Positions 1 through 5,276 of a stretch of 5,276 nucleotides of DNA are shown here, piece after piece; position 1 is the first letter of the stretch, and each line of letters starts with the position of its first letter. A program made the translations under genes and the position numbers. The stretch is from the NCBI GenBank assembly GCA_013153755.1, contig JAADDU010000199.1, positions 1 to 5,276 on the forward strand. The letters are read 5' to 3'. A model generated the notes under the pieces. That model was not told the origin of the DNA. It saw nothing but the letters and a program-made list of their open reading frames with translations, and ran no database searches. The stretch comes from Campylobacterota bacterium. GTDB lineage: Bacteria; Campylobacterota; Campylobacteria; Campylobacterales; Sulfurimonadaceae.

Positions 1-114
1 GGTGACTTTAAAAAAGAGTTCAAAAAAGGTGACAAAAAAGATGATAAACCAAAAAGAGCACCAAAAGTTACGGGTAAAAAGATCTTTATGAGTAAAGTTA
101 GTAAAGCTAAATAA
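1..114 (+). CDS. 3' end of an unidentified gene with a lysine-rich basic C-terminal tail (partial)
   Basis: An open frame enters from the left edge in frame 1 and stops at TAA (112-114), giving 37 visible residues. The segment is strongly basic: it opens with GDFKKEFKKGDKKDDKPK and ends GKKIFMSKVSKAK. The GD-lysine unit is repeated after nine codons (GGTGAC at 1-6 and 28-33), so the tail looks like a low-complexity, disordered extension. Tails of this kind are common on bacterial RNA-binding enzymes such as DEAD-box RNA helicases and rRNA pseudouridine synthases, where they help bind nucleic acid, but no catalytic domain is in view and the product cannot be named. The gene converges on the minus-strand operon that ends at 214. 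It is treated as coding because of its consistent amino acid style up to a clean stop. A chance open frame is possible, since only 114 bases are visible. Confidence 0.6.
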   Translation, partial: GDFKKEFKKGDKKDDKPKRAPKVTGKKIFMSKVSKAK

Positions 115-156
115 ACTCAAATATCTCTTTTATAAAGATGTTATTTAAAATTTTAT

Positions 157-186
157 CTACTTTCAAGTAGCACTTTGAAGTGCTAC
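157..186. terminator. Palindromic hairpin region between convergent genes, probable bidirectional terminator
   Basis: The intergenic stretch 115-213 contains a perfect 8-bp inverted repeat, GTAGCACT (167-174) and AGTGCTAC (179-186), around a TTGA loop. It lies 52 bases past the plus-strand stop (114) and 27 bases past the minus-strand stop (214), where a shared terminator is expected. Neither side has a classical uninterrupted U-tract directly after the stem: on the plus strand the nearest run is T6 at about 210-215, and on the minus strand the stem is followed by TTGAAAGTAG and then an A/T-rich stretch. Intrinsic termination may therefore be weak. A second, shorter palindrome (157-170) overlaps the left arm. 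The rest of 115-213 shows no coding or other clear signal. Confidence 0.55.
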
Positions 187-213
187 AACCTTCACATTTA
201 TATTCAATGTTTT

Positions 214-3200
214 TTAAAGCCATAATAACTTAGCATCAATAATATTATAATTTAGTTTAGTCATTGCTTCTTTGTAAAAGTCTAATTGTCTTTGATAATA
301 TTCATCTTTTTCTTTTGTCTCAACACCAGTTTTAAAATCAACAATTACCCAACCATTTTGAGACTCATCAAAATAGATAAAATCGATAAATCCTGTTGTA
401 TTATCTAGATAGAATTCTAATTCAAAATGATGTTTAATTCCATCTTTAAGTAGTTTATAGATTTGAGTTTCGTAAAATCTATTCATATGTTTAATAATAG
501 ATTCTCTTTCTGTCTTGTCAAAAATCATCATCTTATCTAGTATAGCTTCTTTATTTTCATGAAAACTATTCCAGTATAGTTCTATAACTTTATGTGTTAC
601 AGTTCCTAGGTTAGCTGCTGTATTATCAACTGTTTTTGTTTCACTGTCTACTGTTGCACTTGATAAAGCTTGAGATTTGAAAGTCAGAGGTTTTAATGAG
701 TGTTGAATATAACGGACATTGGTAATATTATTTGTTGTGTTTTTAGTGTTATTTAGACTAATACAGAAGTCTGTATGTTGCCCATAAAGCTCATCGATAT
801 CAATATCTAATGAGTGACATATCATATGTAGATAACTATCTTCTCGAAGAGATATAGAGCCATCAGCTTTTTGTTTTAGTTGTGCAGATATAATCACATC
901 ATGTTCTGCCCTTGTTAATGCTACATATAGCAGTCTTTTTTTCTCTGCAAGATGCTTTAGTTTGTCTATCTCTTTTAAGACTCTATGACTCAGAGGAGTA
1001 TAATCATTGACCTTAAAACCTACTATCTCTTTCTTTACGCCATTTAGTGTAAAGCTATTATGTTTCAGCGAATCGGAGGTTACTTGTGAGTAAAGACCTT
1101 TATCGCTATTTGCTAGTAAAACCAAGGGATAAGCTAAACCTTTTGTCGAGTGAATGGAACAGATTTCTATTGATTTAGTATTATCAGATTTAAAAAAGGC
1201 TTCATCTTCTTTGGCTTCACTAAAATATATTGCATTTTCAATTAAAGATAAAAAACTGTATAAATTGGATTCATTTGAGTTTTCATACTCCATACAGAGT
1301 GTTAAAAATTTATATAGATTTGCAGCTCTTTGTTCAATATCTTCATAATGTGCATAAACTCCAAAAATATTAGAATCATCATAGATATATTTTACTGTTT
1401 CAGATAGAGTTCTGTTTTTAGCAATATTTATATACTCAGAAAGTTTATTATCTACAGTATTTGTATCTAAGTAATTTTTTATACTGTTATCATCACATCT
1501 AAGTATATTAGAACGCATAGCACCAACTACATAGTACTTTTGAGTATTACTTAATTTATCTTCCTTTCTAGAGAGTATATCTATAGCTTTTAAAGTATTA
1601 AAGATATCATTTACTTCTTTAGTATGGTAGAAGTTGTCACTAGCACTAACTTTAGCTGTAATTCCTCTTTCTCGTAGCTTTTGCTTGAGTTCTAGCATTT
1701 TAGTACTGCTGTCAAATACTATTGCAATTGCTTTTTCTTTTTTTGATATTAACTTACTTATATGTGTATACTCTGTATGTTCATTATTGTATATTTCACT
1801 AATCAACTGAGCAATAGTATCTAACTCACTTAGCTCTTCTTTGTATGGTTGTGAAGTAATAAGATATCTAAAACTACCACCATCGCGTGTTGCATATAAG
1901 TCTTGTGCTTGAGCTTCATAGTTTTGACTTAAGAGTTTAAAATGGGTATTTTTTTGGAGCAGTTTTTTAAAAATACTATTGACATTATCAAGTACTACAC
2001 TATCACTTCTGTAATTTTGACTCATATCTTCTATAGATGAGAAGATACTTTTATCTTCAATAGCATCATTAAAAACTTCTATCTCTGCACCTTGAAAAGA
2101 GTATATGGATTGTTTTGAATCTCCAACAACAAATAAGTTAGTTTTACTGTTACATGAACTTTTAACTATCTCAAATTGAGTAGCATTTGTATCTTGAAAC
2201 TCATCTACCATTATGTATTTAAATTGAGTTTTGACATGAGGAATTATTTCTAATGTTTTAGTAATGATTGTATCAAAATCAACTTTATTGAGTTCGTTTA
2301 GTTTTGAATCATATCTATTTTTTATTTGATGTAGTAACTCTTGAATTTTTTCTATTTTATCGAAAAATAGAGACTCTTTTACTGTATCAATATTACTATA
2401 AACAGATAAGTAAGTTCCACTCTCTAACTCTTTTTTTATCGGATCACTAATAGGATATTTTTTTGCTCCCATAGATGGAGCTTTGAAATCTTCATTTACT
2501 TCTTTCCAACTTTTTGCATTGAAATCTATAAAGTTTTCATAAAATTCTTCAAACCATTTTAATCTATCTGCATCATTCTGTAGTTCTGTTCTAACATCAT
2601 CGATATCAGGTAGAGGATATAACTCATAAATGAGCTCTTTATAAGTATCTATATCAATACTGTCAGACTTGAAATTATCATAATCATGTCTAAATTTAGA
2701 ATCACTAACATACTTGCTAATCAGACCATTGATGAAGAAGATACTTACATCTTGTGCAATATCTAAAACAGTTGTTTCATTCTCTTTAGCATTGAGTACT
2801 TCAAAAATGATGTTAGAGAGTTCTTTTTGCTTTTCATCATCTTTTATAATGTCAAGTTTGGCATCTATACGAGCTATATCAGAGTTGGCTTTTATGATAT
2901 CTAAACAATATGCATGAATCGTTGATATTTTTGAGTTTGAACTATCTGTATATGCTTGTTTTAGAGTAGCTTGTACATACTTCTGTTCGTTTTGTGAAAT
3001 GGCATTGCTGGCATCTTGTATAGAGTCATAATCTTTGTCATTCTTAGAGAGGTTAGGATTTATGATTTTTGCAACAAGTTCAAAGATACGACCTTTCATC
3101 TCTAATGCTGCAGCTTCTGTATAAGTGATAGTAACTATCTCACTTACACGAGCTGGTTTTAAATCTTCAAAATAAGAACTTTGTGTATCATAATCTTCTC

Positions 3201-3321
3201 TGAAATAATCAAAACCTAAAAGAGCATTGATATATCTTCTTGAAAGTGTATATGTTTTCCCGCTTCCAGCTCCTGCAGAGATAGCAAAACTTTTTTGTAT
3301 TGTGAATTTGTTTAAACTCAT
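214..3321 (-). CDS. AddA/RecB-like UvrD-family helicase with C-terminal PD-(D/E)XK nuclease
   Basis: This is a complete 1035-residue ATP-dependent DNA helicase-nuclease. Superfamily 1 motifs appear in order: Walker A GAGSGKT (17-23), motif Ia TYTEAAALEMKGRI (about 66-79), Ib STIHAYC (133-139), Walker B VDEFQDT (372-378), motif III VVGDSKQSIYSFQGA (398-412), motif IV NYRSD (436-440), motif V HSTKGLAYP (724-732) and motif VI LLYVALTRAEHDV (797-809, arginine R804). An asparagine/threonine-rich linker (about 855-870) leads to a RecB-type nuclease: H910 in GTVTHKVIELYW, ELEF (967-970), D980 in GFID, D995/K997 in VDFKT and Q1012/Y1016 in QLDFY. All nuclease residues are present, so it is predicted to be active. 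Such proteins unwind and degrade DNA ends in the cytoplasm. There is no cysteine cluster of the AddB iron-sulphur type around the nuclease. The ATG (3319-3321) has a good ribosome binding site 8 bases upstream, and Walker A begins at residue 17, supporting this start. The gene follows an SF2 helicase gene with a 12-base gap, not an addB-like gene. It could be the housekeeping AddA or an accessory paralogue; the context favours the latter, so no symbol is given. Confidence 0.93.
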   Translation of the reverse strand: MSLNKFTIQKSFAISAGAGSGKTYTLSRRYINALLGFDYFREDYDTQSSYFEDLKPARVSEIVTITYTEAAALEMKGRIFELVAKIINPNLSKNDKDYDSIQDASNAISQNEQKYVQATLKQAYTDSSNSKISTIHAYCLDIIKANSDIARIDAKLDIIKDDEKQKELSNIIFEVLNAKENETTVLDIAQDVSIFFINGLISKYVSDSKFRHDYDNFKSDSIDIDTYKELIYELYPLPDIDDVRTELQNDADRLKWFEEFYENFIDFNAKSWKEVNEDFKAPSMGAKKYPISDPIKKELESGTYLSVYSNIDTVKESLFFDKIEKIQELLHQIKNRYDSKLNELNKVDFDTIITKTLEIIPHVKTQFKYIMVDEFQDTNATQFEIVKSSCNSKTNLFVVGDSKQSIYSFQGAEIEVFNDAIEDKSIFSSIEDMSQNYRSDSVVLDNVNSIFKKLLQKNTHFKLLSQNYEAQAQDLYATRDGGSFRYLITSQPYKEELSELDTIAQLISEIYNNEHTEYTHISKLISKKEKAIAIVFDSSTKMLELKQKLRERGITAKVSASDNFYHTKEVNDIFNTLKAIDILSRKEDKLSNTQKYYVVGAMRSNILRCDDNSIKNYLDTNTVDNKLSEYINIAKNRTLSETVKYIYDDSNIFGVYAHYEDIEQRAANLYKFLTLCMEYENSNESNLYSFLSLIENAIYFSEAKEDEAFFKSDNTKSIEICSIHSTKGLAYPLVLLANSDKGLYSQVTSDSLKHNSFTLNGVKKEIVGFKVNDYTPLSHRVLKEIDKLKHLAEKKRLLYVALTRAEHDVIISAQLKQKADGSISLREDSYLHMICHSLDIDIDELYGQHTDFCISLNNTKNTTNNITNVRYIQHSLKPLTFKSQALSSATVDSETKTVDNTAANLGTVTHKVIELYWNSFHENKEAILDKMMIFDKTERESIIKHMNRFYETQIYKLLKDGIKHHFELEFYLDNTTGFIDFIYFDESQNGWVIVDFKTGVETKEKDEYYQRQLDFYKEAMTKLNYNIIDAKLLWL

Positions 3322-3329
3322 TGTAAAAA

Positions 3330-3335
3330 TCCTTT
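3330..3335 (-). promoter_or_regulatory. Ribosome binding site of the helicase-nuclease gene, overlapping the upstream stop codon
   Basis: Read on the minus strand, AAAGGA is followed by an 8-base spacer (TTTTTACA) and the ATG at 3321-3319. The TAA stop of the upstream helicase occupies 3336-3334 and shares two bases with this site. Ribosomes ending the first gene therefore terminate on the second gene's Shine-Dalgarno sequence, an arrangement that usually gives translational coupling. It fixes the start of the downstream gene and supports a single transcript. Confidence 0.85.
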
Positions 3336-5276
3336 AAGATTTGGATGGTTTTAATGATATTTCAATCAATTTTCTATCTTCATTTAAAATATCACTTTGT
3401 CGTTTTTGTCCAATGGCTTGTCTATAAAGTCCAACTTGTTCCAATAGTTGATTATATTTTTCTTCATCTTTAGAAAATGGTAATAAAGGAACTACTCTTT
3501 CAATCTTTTGATTTGCCTCTGCTGTAGAAAATAACCAAAAAGTTTCAAAATCACACTTCTTATCTTCTTTGGCTTGTTTAAATTTTTTTATCCAACATCT
3601 ATCATGATAAACTTTAGAAATATTTTTTCTAACTGCATAATTCTTATATCTATGAATTCTTCCTTCTCTTTGTTCTAAGTCTACAGGATTTGATGGTAAG
3701 TCCCAGTGCCATATTTGATGACAATATGGATGAAAGTCTAAACCCTCTTGCCCAATAGATGTTGTAGCTAATAAAAAAGGAGCAAAAGGAGAATTGAATG
3801 CTGTTTTAACATTATCTGCTGTTAATGGAGTCTCTACTCTATCTGAACGAGCAATCATTGAAGATTTAGATATTCTCATTGCAAATTTTGATGAAAGTTT
3901 TAAAAAATTATCATTCATTGTATCAACAGTTATTTCATTTGGTCTAAGTGTAAAAATTGTTTTAAAAGTTTGAAGGAGATATATAATTTTATCTTTATCA
4001 TTATGAATATTTTTATATCTCGGTGAATCAGTTAACAAATGAATATACTCATCAAACATTGCTTGAATATTATATTTTATACAGTAATCTAGTATTTTTT
4101 CTAACTTATTACTTTCATTCTTTTTTATACCCATTTTTTTATAATTCTCACGTTGTCCAAGATAGTGCAAAAAAAGATGCGAAAAACTTTCAAAATCATC
4201 ATCTTGCTTATCTTTTCTGAGTTCAGTATAAAACTTTAAATCTTCTAAATTTTCAATTTCTCCATACTTCTTGATACTTCGGTAAATTACATTTGCAGGA
4301 CTACCGAGTAAAGTTTTAGCTTCTAATGGAGAAAGGTTATACTTATTTTGAGTTTGCTTTAGTAATTGAGTAAAGCTTAAAATTTCGTCATAGTTATAAG
4401 GTTCTTTACCCACAGTAGTTACTTGAAGTAATTTATTCCTATGTACAAATGATTTTATATTTGTATAATTCTTATATTGTTTTATCTCTTTTTTAGAGAA
4501 AATACCAACAATACTATCTGGAGTAAAATCCCACTGAGAAAAAAGTAATATTTTGGTTGAACTATTTTTTGATACTCCTTTTGTTTCAATATATGGATTT
4601 AGTGGTGGCATCCAAATATAGTGCTCTAAAGATTGTTTTTGTACTTCTTGTTTTAACATTTCTAATTTAGGATGTTTACTATTTACAATAAAATTCTTTT
4701 TGTCCATATCGATATTATTAAAATCTCTTTTAGCTTTATAGTTGTCATTTTTCATATAATTCAATGGTGATGGTGAAGATTTTAAATATCTAGTTAATCC
4801 TGAAATGTTTAATTTATGATACCTATCATACTCTGCTAAAAAAAATTGCATTATTTTTTTTAACTTAATATTTGTAATTTCTTTTTTTTCAACCATCCCA
4901 TCTTTAGAAAAAGAAGTTCTTTCTGTTCTACACATTACCTTTTTTAAAATATCTTCTATCGTTTTTTTATTATTTTCATTAATAGAAGCAAATAGTCTCT
5001 TCAATGTTTCAATAGTCTTGGAATCATTTTGATATAACCACGATATTAAACTATAAAACTCATCATAATGTTCACTATTTTGACAATCTAAAAGCTTATA
5101 AGGAGTAGCAGATAATAAAAGGGTCTTACTGTTTTTATGATTAAAAAGCATTTCAATAATCTCTTTATCTTCGTAGCTGTCATCTGTCAAAAGTTTAGAA
5201 AACCGTTGAAACTCGTCCAAGATAATCAAGTCTGGACTTAAGTACTCTAAATTGGCTAAGATTAATAATTTTCTAA
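3334..5276 (-). CDS. SNF2/HepA-like superfamily 2 helicase, N-terminus beyond the window (partial)
   Basis: The frame is open from the right edge to TAA (3336-3334), giving 646 visible residues; numbers below count from the first full codon (5274). The translation begins RKLLILANLEYLSPD and runs straight into the Walker B motif IILDEFQRF (17-25), so Walker A and motif Ia lie outside the window. Next come motif III SATP (55-58), a CRTERT segment (115-120), motif IV ILLFSQW (242-248), motif V with GQEGLDFH (508-515) and WHWDLPSNP (522-530), and motif VI QREGRIHR (535-542) with likely arginine fingers R539 and R542. These order and signatures fit SNF2/HepA-type DNA translocases of SF2. About 250 residues separate motifs IV and V, far more than in a minimal RecA-like lobe, so the second lobe carries a large, mostly charged insert. 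The C-terminus (LYRQAIGQKRQSDIL, about 616-630) looks like a family-specific tail. A TTG at 5229-5227 can be read as a start but would cut the ATPase just before Walker B. The family is confident; substrate and pathway are not determined. Co-transcription with the following helicase-nuclease suggests a joint role in DNA processing, possibly defence. Confidence 0.88.
   Translation of the reverse strand, partial: RKLLILANLEYLSPDLIILDEFQRFSKLLTDDSYEDKEIIEMLFNHKNSKTLLLSATPYKLLDCQNSEHYDEFYSLISWLYQNDSKTIETLKRLFASINENNKKTIEDILKKVMCRTERTSFSKDGMVEKKEITNIKLKKIMQFFLAEYDRYHKLNISGLTRYLKSSPSPLNYMKNDNYKAKRDFNNIDMDKKNFIVNSKHPKLEMLKQEVQKQSLEHYIWMPPLNPYIETKGVSKNSSTKILLFSQWDFTPDSIVGIFSKKEIKQYKNYTNIKSFVHRNKLLQVTTVGKEPYNYDEILSFTQLLKQTQNKYNLSPLEAKTLLGSPANVIYRSIKKYGEIENLEDLKFYTELRKDKQDDDFESFSHLFLHYLGQRENYKKMGIKKNESNKLEKILDYCIKYNIQAMFDEYIHLLTDSPRYKNIHNDKDKIIYLLQTFKTIFTLRPNEITVDTMNDNFLKLSSKFAMRISKSSMIARSDRVETPLTADNVKTAFNSPFAPFLLATTSIGQEGLDFHPYCHQIWHWDLPSNPVDLEQREGRIHRYKNYAVRKNISKVYHDRCWIKKFKQAKEDKKCDFETFWLFSTAEANQKIERVVPLLPFSKDEEKYNQLLEQVGLYRQAIGQKRQSDILNEDRKLIEISLKPSKS

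Noticed and set aside
121..139. Short inverted repeat TCTTT/AAAGA just after the plus-strand stop
   Set aside because: Only a 5-bp A/T-rich stem with a 3-base loop, which is expected by chance in this composition.
1154..1348. Plus-strand open frame of 64 codons
   Set aside because: It lies wholly antisense inside the helicase-nuclease gene, shows no recognisable motif, and has a serine/leucine-rich composition typical of the complement of a coding strand.
2714..2917. Plus-strand open frame of 67 codons with a hydrophobic, serine-rich sequence that could suggest a membrane peptide
   Set aside because: It is antisense to the N-terminal part of the helicase-nuclease; the hydrophobicity is explained by reading the complement of lysine/glutamate-rich codons.
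214..3321. Naming the helicase-nuclease addA
   Set aside because: The domain architecture fits AddA, but no addB is adjacent and variant motifs leave orthology open, so a symbol is not justified from this window.
4023..4220. Plus-strand open frame of 65 codons with aromatic and hydrophobic residues
   Set aside because: It is antisense to the SF2 helicase insert; no own ribosome binding site or domain supports it.
4840..4900. Long T-runs that could be read as plus-strand terminators
   Set aside because: They are lysine and asparagine codons of the minus-strand helicase in AT-rich DNA, with no stable GC stem before them.

Overview
The window is AT-rich (roughly 70% A+T by eye) bacterial DNA. 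Low GC, lysine/asparagine/isoleucine-rich proteins and tight gene packing would fit a Campylobacterota genome (Sulfurimonas/Arcobacter-like), but this is an impression from composition and protein style, not proof.

Layout: positions 1-114 hold the last 37 codons of a plus-strand gene with a very basic, lysine-rich tail. Positions 115-213 are a short convergent intergenic region with two overlapping palindromes that probably act as a terminator. Everything from 214 to the right edge is a minus-strand operon of at least two genes. The downstream (left) gene is a complete 1035-residue UvrD/RecB-like (AddA-like) superfamily 1 helicase fused to a C-terminal PD-(D/E)XK nuclease with all expected motifs. 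The upstream (right) gene is a superfamily 2 SNF2/HepA-like helicase whose 5' end lies outside the window; 646 residues are visible, from just before the DEFQ Walker B motif to the stop.

The two minus-strand genes are separated by only 12 bases, and the ribosome binding site of the second overlaps the stop codon of the first, so they are probably co-translated. One gene supplies an SF2 translocase and the other an SF1 translocase plus nuclease. No AddB- or RecC-like partner is seen beside the AddA-like protein. The most interesting reading is that this is an accessory DNA-processing or anti-phage module ending at the convergent junction near position 115-213, with its remaining gene(s) to the right of the window. 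That role is inference from domain content and gene arrangement; no known defence system is recognised with confidence.
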